Shown here: positions 15,445 through 23,954 of the stretch, in pieces
Numbering within the stretch: position 1 is the first letter of the stretch
Layout of the letters: each line of letters opens with the position of its first letter
Source of the DNA: a virus
Reading direction: 5' to 3' (one strand)
Virus record (IMG/VR): IMGVR_UViG_3300027712_001407
Location: 1-48,383 of that record
Length of the DNA stretch: 48,383 nucleotides
Program-made: the position numbers and the translations under genes
Notes under the pieces: generated by a model
Databases searched by the model: none
The model's input: the letters and a program-made list of their open reading frames with translations, nothing else
Told to the model about the DNA's origin: nothing

Positions 15445-17424
15445 ATGAAAACAGGAATCCAAATGAGTCCAACCATTGCAAGTGATGGTCTTAACGGTAG
15501 CGCGATGACAATGAGTGTCAAAGGTGCTGACATGGCGGCGTATTTCTTACGTGACCGTATTTATTCAGATAAGATTCTCGCTCCAATTCGAGAATATATT
15601 TGCAATGCGCTTGATGAACATATCAAGTATAACATTAAAAAGCCTGTTCAAGTAAGCATCATCAAAGATGAAAATAATGAAAATAATGAATATGTTTGGA
15701 AGGTTCGTGATTACGCCAAGGGTCTTGACGAACATAGCATCCGAAACATCTTTGGTATGTATTTCGAAAGCACCAAGAGCGGCAACAACGATCAGATTGG
15801 GGGATTTGGTATTGGTAGTAAGGCATTTCATTGTTACACTGATACATTCTATGTAGACTCTTATTTCAATGGCACTCATACCAAGTATGCTTGTGTTCTT
15901 GGAGGTGGTCAAAAAGGTGTGCCTGTCGGTGAAATCTATTCAATTCATAGTGAACCTACCACCGAAACTGGTATTGAAATCTCAGCATCCATCCCACGAT
16001 TTGATGTTTCCAGTTTTTGTAATAAAACCTCTCTGGTTGTTCGACGCTATTCAAATCCTGATGCTATTGAATACACTGCTGTGTATTCCTCTGGGGGTGA
16101 TGTGGTTAAACCTTTCAAGCCAATCATCACCAAAACAATTGGTAATTATACGCTAAATGCATTTGATGCATCAGACGATGCTGTTGCTGATATATACTCA
16201 ATGCGTTCCAATTATGCTCGTACCCTAATGACGACCAATTGCGTTGCTATTCGAATGGGGGGTGTTGTTTATGAAACCCTGCTTGTCGATTATAACTGCA
16301 ATATGCACGTTGCCGTTGTGATTGACGTTCCAATTGGAACTCTCAGCATTCCAATTTCCCGTGAAGGTATTGAGAAAACCCCAGCGACCGAAAAGGTTTA
16401 CGCTGAAATTCGCAAGATTATTAACGATTTGTGCAATACAGAACGTGAAAGTATCGAAGTGAAACCTTTTGAAGACTATGATACCATCAATTTGTCAAAC
16501 AACGCAGTGGTTGGTGAAATGTTTGAACATAGAACATCCGATATACTTTCTGATACTTTTAACTTTGTTAGGAAAATTACCAAGAGCGCAAATCCAAACT
16601 ACACAGATGGTCCTGCCGTTGATTCAATCAAAGTTACGACTATTTATACAATTCCATTCTCTCGATCCGCTTCAATGTGGTTGAAGCGTTTACGACATAA
16701 AATGTTTGCAGATGAGAAGTTTGCTGGTTTCACTTGGATGTATGAAATTCCAGATGATAAAATGGAAGAATTCAAAAATTCGATCAGTCTTGATATTTCC
16801 AACATCAAGTTTGTTGCAGTCAAGTCTTTGAAGCTTCCAAAGCTTCCATCTGAAACAACTGACAAAAAGAAAGGTAATACCTATGTTGTTTATCGTGGAT
16901 GGGGCAGATCACTTGGAAAATATGACGCTTTTGAATTGTTTACTCTTCAAGCTGCTAAATTTTCTGAGGTTGATTACACAAAGGATAATTGGCATGAGAC
17001 TGTGGATAATATGAATGCGTTGAATGCATTTACTATTGATCTTGTAGAAAATCGTTACAAATACGGGGATCACATTTTGTATGCAAACACCTCAAAGCTT
17101 GTTAATGCTGCTCATCTGATCAATTTCATTAGTGCTGAAAGCAAAGAATACATCGCTGCCAAGAATCGTATCAAAACAGCACTAGATGAACAAAATCGCA
17201 GGGAACGAGTGATGAATGACGTTCGCAATGATGCTATCAACACTGAATACAATTCGCGTGTTGTTAAATATCTAAAGTGTAATCCAGATGCTTCCAAGCG
17301 TCTGATTGACAAGTGTAATAAATTCAAAACGGAAGACAGCACACGGGGTCGTATTCTTCGCCTTATGAACAAGTATCAAACCATTAGTCGTTCTGATTTG
17401 CGAGCTTTGCTCAAATTGCAATAA
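15445..17424 (+). CDS. rIIA: rIIA-like membrane-associated GHKL ATPase
   Basis: A 659-residue protein. The N-terminal 200 residues form a GHKL (Bergerat) ATP-binding fold: N box REYICNALDEH near 50, G1 VRDYAKGLDE near 88, G2 GGFGIGSKAF near 115. The central SIPISREGIEKTP segment is typical of phage rIIA proteins. T4 rIIA (725 residues) and rIIB protect the infected cell from RexAB-type exclusion and affect lysis. The gene is followed by a rIIB homologue, the same order as in T4. No membrane helix is evident. Confidence in the family is good; the exclusion role is taken from T4. Confidence 0.85.
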   Translation: MKTGIQMSPTIASDGLNGSAMTMSVKGADMAAYFLRDRIYSDKILAPIREYICNALDEHIKYNIKKPVQVSIIKDENNENNEYVWKVRDYAKGLDEHSIRNIFGMYFESTKSGNNDQIGGFGIGSKAFHCYTDTFYVDSYFNGTHTKYACVLGGGQKGVPVGEIYSIHSEPTTETGIEISASIPRFDVSSFCNKTSLVVRRYSNPDAIEYTAVYSSGGDVVKPFKPIITKTIGNYTLNAFDASDDAVADIYSMRSNYARTLMTTNCVAIRMGGVVYETLLVDYNCNMHVAVVIDVPIGTLSIPISREGIEKTPATEKVYAEIRKIINDLCNTERESIEVKPFEDYDTINLSNNAVVGEMFEHRTSDILSDTFNFVRKITKSANPNYTDGPAVDSIKVTTIYTIPFSRSASMWLKRLRHKMFADEKFAGFTWMYEIPDDKMEEFKNSISLDISNIKFVAVKSLKLPKLPSETTDKKKGNTYVVYRGWGRSLGKYDAFELFTLQAAKFSEVDYTKDNWHETVDNMNALNAFTIDLVENRYKYGDHILYANTSKLVNAAHLINFISAESKEYIAAKNRIKTALDEQNRRERVMNDVRNDAINTEYNSRVVKYLKCNPDASKRLIDKCNKFKTEDSTRGRILRLMNKYQTISRSDLRALLKLQ

Positions 17425-17485
17425 ATCTCTTGATAAATTGAAATCACCTGTTAAAATAAAACAACAACAACAACAAAACAAAACA
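17425..17485 (+). promoter_or_regulatory. CA-rich 5' leader of rIIB
   Basis: The 30 nt before ATG 17486 contain almost only A and C (AAACAACAACAACAACAAAA). It closely resembles the leader of the AAA+ gene at 8039. No Shine-Dalgarno is present. Confidence 0.45.
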
Positions 17486-18505
17486 ATGACATACATCATC
17501 AACACAACCGCAATTATTCTCTTCATCAACGGACGTAGCATCCGAGTTGAAAAGACTGACATTCGCTATCCTAGCATCATCGCAGTATTCGATCTTCCTA
17601 AAGAAGAGCAAGAAGATGCTGTTGAAGCAATTATGGCTCCAGCCGTTTCAGCGATTAAAAAGATCAAAGGTGCCGAAGGATTTGAGATTATTGAAGGTGT
17701 CGTTTATTACAAGGACCAGAAGCTTCCTGCCGCTCTTAGTAAGAAGGTTGCCAGTATCATCACCGATGGTCTGCCAATCCATCACTTCGAAAAGTTTTGG
17801 GAACTTCTTCAGCAGAATCCATCTTCATCGTCTGTTAATGAATTGATGGATTTCCTCGAATACAAGGAACTTCCTATTACCGAAGATGGACATTTCCTTG
17901 CTTATAAGGGCGTTGAAAATGATTTCTGGAGCCGTAGCGGTAATCCTGACACTGTGGTTCTTCAGGGAACCGTTGATAAATCCGGTCGTATTCTCAATAC
18001 TATTGGAGAAACTATTGAGGTTCAGCGTCGTGACGTTGACGATGATCGTCGTAAGCATTGTTCTCATGGTCTGCATGTTGGTTCTCTTGACTATGCCAGT
18101 GATTTCGCTTATAAGCTAATCGTTGTTAAGGTGAACCCTGCGGATGTTGTTAGCGTTCCTACCGATTACTCTTGCCAGAAGGCGCGTGTTAGCAAGTATG
18201 TTGTTCTCAGCGAATATGTTGATGAAATCAAAGCTTCTGTTACTGATGCTGCTGGTATTCCTCTTGCTGAAAGCAAGACTCAGCAAGCAGAGGATCTTCG
18301 TGAAGAACACTCTGATTTTACCAAGCGTGTTGATAATTATTTGGATCGCAAAAAGGATGAAGGTTACGATGAAGTTACTATTCGACAGATTCAAAATAGT
18401 TTCTCCCCCGAATATCCAAGTCGCCAGAGAGTGTATGATGCCCTTCAAACTCTTGGTTATGGATGGGAAGAAGAAGATGGTGTTGTGATCGTTCCGTTGT
18501 TTTAA
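17486..18505 (+). CDS. rIIB: rIIB-like protein
   Basis: A 339-residue protein. The region around residues 125-200 carries the rIIB hallmark: LPITEDGHFLAYKGV followed by HCSHGLHVGSLDYA. The N-terminal third is a beta-rich domain and the C-terminal third is charged and helical, ending in a winged-helix-like segment. T4 rIIB is 312 residues. ATG 17486 is chosen over the in-frame ATG at 17438 because it directly follows the A/C-only leader. A strong terminator follows 20 nt after the stop. Confidence 0.82.
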   Translation: MTYIINTTAIILFINGRSIRVEKTDIRYPSIIAVFDLPKEEQEDAVEAIMAPAVSAIKKIKGAEGFEIIEGVVYYKDQKLPAALSKKVASIITDGLPIHHFEKFWELLQQNPSSSSVNELMDFLEYKELPITEDGHFLAYKGVENDFWSRSGNPDTVVLQGTVDKSGRILNTIGETIEVQRRDVDDDRRKHCSHGLHVGSLDYASDFAYKLIVVKVNPADVVSVPTDYSCQKARVSKYVVLSEYVDEIKASVTDAAGIPLAESKTQQAEDLREEHSDFTKRVDNYLDRKKDEGYDEVTIRQIQNSFSPEYPSRQRVYDALQTLGYGWEEEDGVVIVPLF

Positions 18506-18521
18506 TCAACGGGTTATTGGG

Positions 18522-18561
18522 AAGGGGTGGGGAGTTTTCAATATTACTCCCCGCCCTTTTT
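18522..18561 (+). terminator. rho-independent terminator after rIIB
   Basis: A GC-rich hairpin, AAGGGGTGGGGAGT paired with ACTCCCCGCCCTT around a 10-nt loop, followed by TTTTTG. Confidence 0.85.
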
Positions 18562-18566
18562 GTTTA

Positions 18567-18594
18567 TTAAACACTGCGGTAAAATACAAACACT
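18567..18594 (+). promoter_or_regulatory. AAACACTG promoter cassette
   Basis: AAACACTG at 18569-18576, CGG, TAAAAT, 9 nt, ATG at 18595 of a 15-residue frame. Confidence 0.72.
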
Positions 18595-18642
18595 ATGAAA
18601 CAACATCTACACACCCGCTGGACTTTGAAAAACAAAAAATAA
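18595..18642 (+). CDS. 15-residue leader peptide or micro-gene
   Basis: A 15-residue basic peptide (MKQHLHTRWTLKNKK) placed at the usual cassette distance and ending 5 nt before the metallopeptidase ATG. It may be a translated leader for the next gene. Confidence 0.4.
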   Translation: MKQHLHTRWTLKNKK

Positions 18643-18647
18643 CTACC

Positions 18648-19178
18648 ATGAGCAAGTTCAACGTTGTCAAATACATTCCCCCAACTCTATTCAAAACGCA
18701 CCCACATACAGCCAAGGTGAATCACTTCATGCAGACTATCCTTAAGGATTTCAACTGCAAGTTTAGGTTGCCTAGTTCTATTGATCTTTATCTATATGTC
18801 TTCGAACAAGAAGAAATGCTTGGGTTCGCCAGAGACAAACAAATCCATATCAATGTTGGATCGTTTGAAAAACTTCATCACACTTCTGATGGTCTGACCA
18901 ACTTGTTTAAAACTCTTAGTCATGAGCTTGTTCATATTCATCAATTGCATTCTGGTATGTTGCAAGTTGATGAAGCTCATGGTAAAATAGTTTGGAGAGG
19001 TTCTTTGTATCAAGGTCCGAAAATCAAACCATTGTCGCCTGTTCCTGACAGGCAAGAAGTGATGGATTGGTATACGGCTCAATATCAATATTATCTCAAC
19101 TTTCCTTGGGAAGTTCATGCACGAAACAATACAGACCCACTTTACGATCAAATCTTTAAACCATACGAAATCGAATAA
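18648..19178 (+). CDS. putative zinc metallopeptidase (HELVH)
   Basis: A 176-residue protein with HELVHIHQ at residues 92-99, an HExxH zinc site, followed by an EVHARNNTD segment near 160 whose Glu could be the third ligand. The layout resembles small phage metallopeptidases of the SprT/WLM sort, but no exact family is clear. It may share a transcript with the NADAR gene 9 nt downstream. Confidence 0.7.
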   Translation: MSKFNVVKYIPPTLFKTHPHTAKVNHFMQTILKDFNCKFRLPSSIDLYLYVFEQEEMLGFARDKQIHINVGSFEKLHHTSDGLTNLFKTLSHELVHIHQLHSGMLQVDEAHGKIVWRGSLYQGPKIKPLSPVPDRQEVMDWYTAQYQYYLNFPWEVHARNNTDPLYDQIFKPYEIE

Positions 19179-19187
19179 TATCATCAA

Positions 19188-19718
19188 ATGACAACTAGAC
19201 TATTCAAATCTGATCTATTGGGAGCAACCGTATCCCTAAACACTCTTCAAATCTTCTTTTGGGGTGGCATCTTTAGCCAATGGGCAAAGTCCGACTTCTA
19301 TGACAAAGACATTGATATTACATTTAATTGTGCTGAACAAGCAATGATGTATAAGAAGGCTATGCTCTTCAAGGATGAAGAAGCTATGAAAACCATTATA
19401 GCTCAAGATGATCCTAGAAACATGAAAGCCATTGGACGAACGATCAAAAATTATGATGATGCACTATGGACAGAACATCGTTATAATATCGTTCGAAATA
19501 TCAATGTTATGAAGTTTTCTCAAAATTCCAAATTCAAGGATTTGCTTCTTCTTACAGATGGATTTGAACTTGTGGAATGTTCTCCTGAAGATAAAATCTG
19601 GGGTATTGGTCTTTCTGAAAATGATCCCGATGTTCTTGATAGAAACAAGTGGAAAGGTATAAACTTACTTGGTCAATCTATTGTTGAAGCAAGAAATATC
19701 ATCATCCAAGATCTATGA
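19188..19718 (+). CDS. NADAR (YbiA-like) protein
   Basis: A 176-residue protein with the NADAR core: IFFWGGIFSQWAKSDF near 18, FNCAEQAMMYKKA near 46, DPRNMKAIGR near 76, then VMKFSQNSKFKDLLL near 106 and WGIGLSENDPD near 140. The family acts on N-glycosidic bonds of ADP-ribose; characterised members remove ADP-ribose from guanine and so oppose DarT-type DNA-modifying toxins. A phage copy would fit a counter-defence role, in line with the macro-domain gene at 7.5 kb. Its stop overlaps the next start. Confidence 0.88.
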   Translation: MTTRLFKSDLLGATVSLNTLQIFFWGGIFSQWAKSDFYDKDIDITFNCAEQAMMYKKAMLFKDEEAMKTIIAQDDPRNMKAIGRTIKNYDDALWTEHRYNIVRNINVMKFSQNSKFKDLLLLTDGFELVECSPEDKIWGIGLSENDPDVLDRNKWKGINLLGQSIVEARNIIIQDL

Positions 19719-19945
19719 AAAAAGCATCTGTAGCTTATGCTGAAATATTTGATATTCAGCTTAATGAGCATAAGAGTTTAATCAAAGAAATCGAAAAGGC
19801 AATTGACGCTGCAATTGTAAAAGGAGAAACTGATACGTATATCAAAGAAGGGATTCCTATTCCAGTTGTAACAATGATGAGGGATTTATATGGTTATACT
19901 TTTCGCAAATCTGGACGTGGCTACAATATTAGCTGGGATTCTTAA
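19715..19945 (+). CDS. small hypothetical protein
   Basis: A 76-residue helical protein overlapping the NADAR stop by 4 nt (ATGA). No family recognised; it may be co-translated with NADAR. Confidence 0.55.
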   Translation: MKKASVAYAEIFDIQLNEHKSLIKEIEKAIDAAIVKGETDTYIKEGIPIPVVTMMRDLYGYTFRKSGRGYNISWDS

Positions 19946-19949
19946 ACAT

Positions 19950-20276
19950 ATGAAACAAGAACAATACATTCACATTAACGAATACGGAGATAAGCGTTAC
20001 TACAAAGATCGAAAGATGCACATGCTTCACCGCCTTGATGGACCAGCGATTGAATGTGCTGATGGATATAAATCATGGTGGATTGATGGGCGACCTCATC
20101 GCCTTGATGGACCAGCGATTGAATATGCTTGTGGATATAAAGCGTGGTATGTTGACGGGAAACTTCTATCAGAAAAACAGTTTAATGCTCTTACGGCACC
20201 AATAATTGAATTGACTCTTGAGCAGATTGCAGCTAAGTTTGGTGTTGATGTGAGTAAGATTAAGATCAAGAAGTAA
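19950..20276 (+). CDS. HRLDGPA-repeat protein, copy 1
   Basis: A 108-residue protein: a head (EQYIHINEYGDKRYYKDRKM), two 23-residue repeats of the HRLDGPAxExADGxKxWYVDG type, and a conserved tail (LSEKQFNALTAP, then LTLEQIAAKFGVDVSK). The repeat resembles MORN-like beta hairpins seen in many phage and giant-virus proteins. ATG 19950 opens the head conserved in the two following copies; the in-frame start at 19890 would overlap the previous gene. Confidence 0.75.
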   Translation: MKQEQYIHINEYGDKRYYKDRKMHMLHRLDGPAIECADGYKSWWIDGRPHRLDGPAIEYACGYKAWYVDGKLLSEKQFNALTAPIIELTLEQIAAKFGVDVSKIKIKK

Positions 20277-20292
20277 GAAACACAATAAAATT

Positions 20293-20757
20293 ATGCAACA
20301 AGAACAATACATTCACATCGACGAATATGGTAACAAGCGTTACTATAAAGACCTAAAGATGACCATTCGCCATCGACTTGATGGACCAGCGGTTGAATTC
20401 GCTGATGGAAGTAAATCATGGTATGTTGATGGGCGACCTCATCGCCTTGATGGACCAGCATTTGAAGGTGCCGACGGAAGTAAAAGATGGTGTGTTGATG
20501 GGCGACCTCATCGGCTTGATGGACCAGCGGTTGAATTCGCTGATGGAAGTAAATCATGGTATGTTGATGGGCGACCTCATCGGCTTGATGGACCAGCAAT
20601 TGAATGCGCTGATGGATATAAAGCATGGTATGTTGACGGCAAATGTCTAACTGAAAAACAGTTTAATGCTCTAACTGCACCAGCATTAGAATTGACATTG
20701 GAAGATATTGCAAGTAAGTTTGGTGTTGATGTGAGTAAAGTGAAAATCAAAAAGTAA
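20293..20757 (+). CDS. HRLDGPA-repeat protein, copy 2
   Basis: A 154-residue paralogue of copy 1 with four 23-residue repeats (69-bp DNA units, two nearly identical) between the same head and tail. The extra repeats are the only major difference, which points to expansion by unequal recombination. Function unknown. Confidence 0.75.
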   Translation: MQQEQYIHIDEYGNKRYYKDLKMTIRHRLDGPAVEFADGSKSWYVDGRPHRLDGPAFEGADGSKRWCVDGRPHRLDGPAVEFADGSKSWYVDGRPHRLDGPAIECADGYKAWYVDGKCLTEKQFNALTAPALELTLEDIASKFGVDVSKVKIKK

Positions 20758-20764
20758 GAAATAT

Positions 20765-21085
20765 ATGGAAGAACAATACATTCACATCGACGAATATGGT
20801 AAGATTTACTACAAAGACCGAAAGATGACCATTCGTCATCGGCTTGATGGACCAGCAATTGAAGGTGCTGAGGGAGGTAAAGCATGGTATGTTAATGGGC
20901 AACGCCATCGCCTTGATGGACCAGCGGTTGAAGGTGCTGATGGATGTAAATTATGGTATGTTGATGGGCAACGTCTATCTGAAGAACAGTTTAATGCTCT
21001 AACTGCACCAGCATTCGAATTGACTCTTGAAGAGATTGCTGCTAAGTTTGGCGTTGATGCGAGCAAGATTAAGATCAAGAAGTAA
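20765..21085 (+). CDS. HRLDGPA-repeat protein, copy 3
   Basis: A 106-residue paralogue with two repeats and the same tail ending KIKIKK. Seven nt separate it from copy 2. Confidence 0.75.
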   Translation: MEEQYIHIDEYGKIYYKDRKMTIRHRLDGPAIEGAEGGKAWYVNGQRHRLDGPAVEGADGCKLWYVDGQRLSEEQFNALTAPAFELTLEEIAAKFGVDASKIKIKK

Positions 21086-21107
21086 GGAACTCTGATATAA
21101 TAAAATT

Positions 21108-21197
21108 ATGCAACAAGAACAATACATTTACATTGACGAATATGGTAGTAATATTCATTACAAAAACCTAGTGCTTAAACACTGCGATAATCTATAG
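21108..21197 (+). pseudogene. truncated fourth HRLDGPA copy
   Basis: A 29-residue frame that keeps only the family head (MQQEQYIYIDEYG) and then runs into an AAACACTG promoter cassette, which it reads as LKHC before a TAG. The repeats and tail are gone. The break lies at or just before the promoter of the next gene. Confidence 0.75.
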
Positions 21198-21238
21198 ACC
21201 AATCGCAAGCGTTGCTTACCAATACCCAACAAATCAAT
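21175..21238 (+). promoter_or_regulatory. AAACACTG promoter cassette with a long leader
   Basis: AAACACTG at 21177-21184, CGA, TAATCT. Here no ATG follows at the usual place; the gene starts about 45 nt further on, at 21239. Confidence 0.65.
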
Positions 21239-22156
21239 ATGAATATCGGCTTAGTTTGTATCAGTGAAATTCTCAAAGCAAAAAATAAAACCAATGCTTT
21301 TCAAACAATGACTCGTTCTCGTTTCAATTCTTTAAAGCGTGAAGTTGCTATCTCTGATCTTTCTAAAAAGATTCTACACAACGCTCGTTTGTGTAGTGTG
21401 ATCATTCATCATTGTGCTGTCGTGGGTATCAAGCACTATCGCATCAGTAGCAATCTATTTCCGCTGATTACTGACAGCACTCTCAATCTTTCTTATTCCG
21501 ATTTGCCAGATTTCGAGGAAATTAAAAACCGTTTGCAATATGCTGGTGAGCTTGCTGTTAAGCTGGGTGTTAGTATTTCAGCGCATCCTGATCAGTTTAA
21601 TGTGTTGTCCTCGTTTAGTAATGATACCGTTGCCAAGACTATCAAAGAATTGAATCATCAATCATATGTTCTTGATTGCTTTGGGCGCAAACAAGATTAT
21701 TCATCCCCGATGTGCTTGCATCTTAATTTGTCATTTGACAGCGTTAAAGAAACACTTGTCAATTATATTGATCGTTTCTTCAAAGCTTTTGAGCAATGCG
21801 ATGTTGGTGTTCGTAATCGTCTCGTTCTTGAAAACGAAGACAAAGGTTTTTGGAACGCTGAGAATCTTTACAACAATTTCGGAAATCGTCTGCCTTTGGT
21901 GTTTGACAATTTGCACGATGCTGTTAATCCTTCTCCCGTCTGTCACTTTGATCTATTCAAACGCACATGGGGTTCTCACGTTCCTGTTATGCATTGGAGT
22001 GAAGGTATCAAAGAAAGTCCCCGCAGTCATGCTGAATACGCTAGTCATATGCCTGTTGTTGTTAAGCTGAATAGTGATTGCGTGTGGGAGTTTGAGCTTA
22101 AAGGCAAAGACAAAGCTATTGTCAAAGTCCTGAACAATCAATACAACATCAATTAA
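21239..22156 (+). CDS. uvsE: UV-damage endonuclease (UvsE/UVDE)
   Basis: A 305-residue TIM-barrel nuclease. Family blocks: NIGLVCISE at the start, HYRISSNLFPL near 81, ISAHPDQFNVLSS near 121, MCLHLN near 162, LVLENED near 200, PLVFDNLHDAVNP near 223 and HWSEG near 255. These carry the His, Glu and Asp metal ligands. UVDE cuts 5' of UV photoproducts and other lesions, starting repair without photolyase. Full-length compared with the roughly 300-residue bacterial enzyme. ATG 21239 begins at the conserved first strand. Confidence 0.9.
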   Translation: MNIGLVCISEILKAKNKTNAFQTMTRSRFNSLKREVAISDLSKKILHNARLCSVIIHHCAVVGIKHYRISSNLFPLITDSTLNLSYSDLPDFEEIKNRLQYAGELAVKLGVSISAHPDQFNVLSSFSNDTVAKTIKELNHQSYVLDCFGRKQDYSSPMCLHLNLSFDSVKETLVNYIDRFFKAFEQCDVGVRNRLVLENEDKGFWNAENLYNNFGNRLPLVFDNLHDAVNPSPVCHFDLFKRTWGSHVPVMHWSEGIKESPRSHAEYASHMPVVVKLNSDCVWEFELKGKDKAIVKVLNNQYNIN

Positions 22157-22205
22157 ACAATATGTTTTCTTTTTCTTTGATCACTATCCTTTCCTAATAC
22201 AAGAA

Positions 22206-22230
22206 TAAAACATTGCACCAGACTACAAAC
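22206..22230 (+). promoter_or_regulatory. AAACATTG promoter cassette, YD-family variant 2
   Basis: One base differs in the box (AAACATTG at 22208-22215); the rest, CACCAGACTACAAAC then ATG, is as in paralogue 1. Confidence 0.7.
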
Positions 22231-22935
22231 ATGATTGCATACAAAGCTACTTATAATTTCAAATGTCGTAATCAAGAGTATAAAGTTGGAAAGACTTATA
22301 CATCTGATAAGTTGGGAATTTGTAAACACGGTTTATATTTCTGTCAAAAGATGGAAAATGTATTAGAATATCACAACCCATCAAAAGATTTCGTTCTTCT
22401 TGAAATTGAAGTTCTCGGCAAGATTGAAACGAATGGAGATAAATCCGTTACGAATAAGTTCAAGGTTCTACGTGTGATTCCTTTTGAGGAATATACTGAT
22501 AGTGTGAAATCTCGATTTACCACCTGCGAATACGATGAAAAGAGTAATCTTATTTCTGAGATGCATCCAGATGGTAGTAAGTATACCTATGAATACGATG
22601 AAAAGAATAATCGTAAATCTATGACGTATCCAAGTGGTACCAAGTGTATCTATGAATACGATGATAGGAATAACATGATTTCTGAGACATATTCACACGG
22701 TAAAAGGTATACCTTTGAATACGATGATAGGAATAACATGATTTCTGAGACACCTTCACATGGTAAAAATTATACCTTTGAATACGATGATAGGAATAAT
22801 AAAATCTCTACGACATCATATCCAGAGGGTAAAAAGTATACCTATGAATACGATGAAAGGAATAATAAAATCTCTACGACATATTCAAATGGTGTCAAGA
22901 TTACTTATGCGCCTGCGGTGATCACCGAGGAATAA
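22231..22935 (+). CDS. YD/RHS-repeat protein, paralogue 2
   Basis: A 234-residue paralogue: the same 95-residue head followed by six YD repeats, one of which is 22 residues instead of 21 (TTSYPEGKK). The C-terminus differs from the others (APAVITEE). ATG 22231 matches the other family members; the in-frame ATG at 22213 lies inside the promoter. The stop overlaps the next promoter box. Confidence 0.82.
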   Translation: MIAYKATYNFKCRNQEYKVGKTYTSDKLGICKHGLYFCQKMENVLEYHNPSKDFVLLEIEVLGKIETNGDKSVTNKFKVLRVIPFEEYTDSVKSRFTTCEYDEKSNLISEMHPDGSKYTYEYDEKNNRKSMTYPSGTKCIYEYDDRNNMISETYSHGKRYTFEYDDRNNMISETPSHGKNYTFEYDDRNNKISTTSYPEGKKYTYEYDERNNKISTTYSNGVKITYAPAVITEE

Positions 22936-22960
22936 AACACTGACCTAAGATAACACCACT
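22933..22960 (+). promoter_or_regulatory. AAACACTG promoter cassette
   Basis: AAACACTG at 22935-22942, ACC, TAAGAT, 9 nt, ATG at 22961. Confidence 0.7.
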
Positions 22961-23566
22961 ATGAAAAACGATAAAGGTATCGACCTCAAGCTTGCTAAGA
23001 AACTTTATGATGCTTATGCAAAAGTTGCCAATCCTGACTCTCAAATGAGCTTAACTCAAAATGTACTTGGACATGATGTTGAATATATCTTTGAGTTTTT
23101 CCATTCTTTAAATGGTTATGACGGTTATTGTGATTTAGAATTCTTTACTTACAAAGCTTCAAAGGAAGCTAATAAGCTTTTTGATAAATTGGACGGATAC
23201 TCATTTGATATTATCAATGAAGATGCAGTTTATGAAGTTCAATGTAAGCTTGAAAAGAAACTAAAAAATCTGGTTGAAGCTGAAAATCAAATCAATCAAC
23301 ATCTGCGCGATATCAATATCTCCAAATCAGAATTTTACGAATGTTTCCGCTCTCTTTCAAAAACCACTATACTGCCGTGGGTTACTGTTAATGCCGCGCT
23401 TAACAAACTGAATGTTGTGCCAACGCCAATTGAAGTGAAGCTCAACAATTCATATGTTGCCACGATTGTTCCCAATACTGGAAACATTCGAGTTGGATGC
23501 CAGAGCATTCCGGTCGATGCAATTCGTGAAGTTCTTGCAAAATACGACGATATTTCAACCAAGTAA
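22961..23566 (+). CDS. hypothetical protein
   Basis: A 201-residue protein, mostly helical for the first 150 residues with a possible coiled coil near 95-125, then a small beta part (ATIVPNTGNIRVG). No family recognised. It shares a promoter with the next genes, including tilS. Confidence 0.6.
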   Translation: MKNDKGIDLKLAKKLYDAYAKVANPDSQMSLTQNVLGHDVEYIFEFFHSLNGYDGYCDLEFFTYKASKEANKLFDKLDGYSFDIINEDAVYEVQCKLEKKLKNLVEAENQINQHLRDINISKSEFYECFRSLSKTTILPWVTVNAALNKLNVVPTPIEVKLNNSYVATIVPNTGNIRVGCQSIPVDAIREVLAKYDDISTK

Positions 23567-23583
23567 ACATATATACTACCAAC

Positions 23584-23937
23584 ATGAGCAATACCAATAC
23601 AACTATGATAAAGCAATTTATTCGGGATCGAAAGAATAATCCACGGGGAGTTGCTGTGGCTGTCAAGCATGAGAACGAAGTCTTTTATGGCTATTCTCTG
23701 TGCAATCCAATTGATCGTTTCAACAAGTCGCTAGGCATTGAAATTGCGGTCTCTAGGGCACTCAGCCAGAGCTTTCACCTTCCAATCAGTCCTAACACAC
23801 AAAAGCAGATTGAACACCATTTCATGGCACTTGAACGCCGCGCCGTGCGTTACTTCAAGGATGTTCCAGAGGAAAACATCCGCATTGATTTCAACGCTTC
23901 GATTGTTGTCGAAGATGTTGAGGATTTTGTTTCCTGA
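23584..23937 (+). CDS. hypothetical protein
   Basis: A 117-residue protein (VAVAVKHENEVFYGYSLCNP near the start) that looks like a small alpha/beta fold. No family recognised. Directly upstream of tilS. Confidence 0.6.
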   Translation: MSNTNTTMIKQFIRDRKNNPRGVAVAVKHENEVFYGYSLCNPIDRFNKSLGIEIAVSRALSQSFHLPISPNTQKQIEHHFMALERRAVRYFKDVPEENIRIDFNASIVVEDVEDFVS

Positions 23938-23954
23938 TTATCAAGAGACCATCT

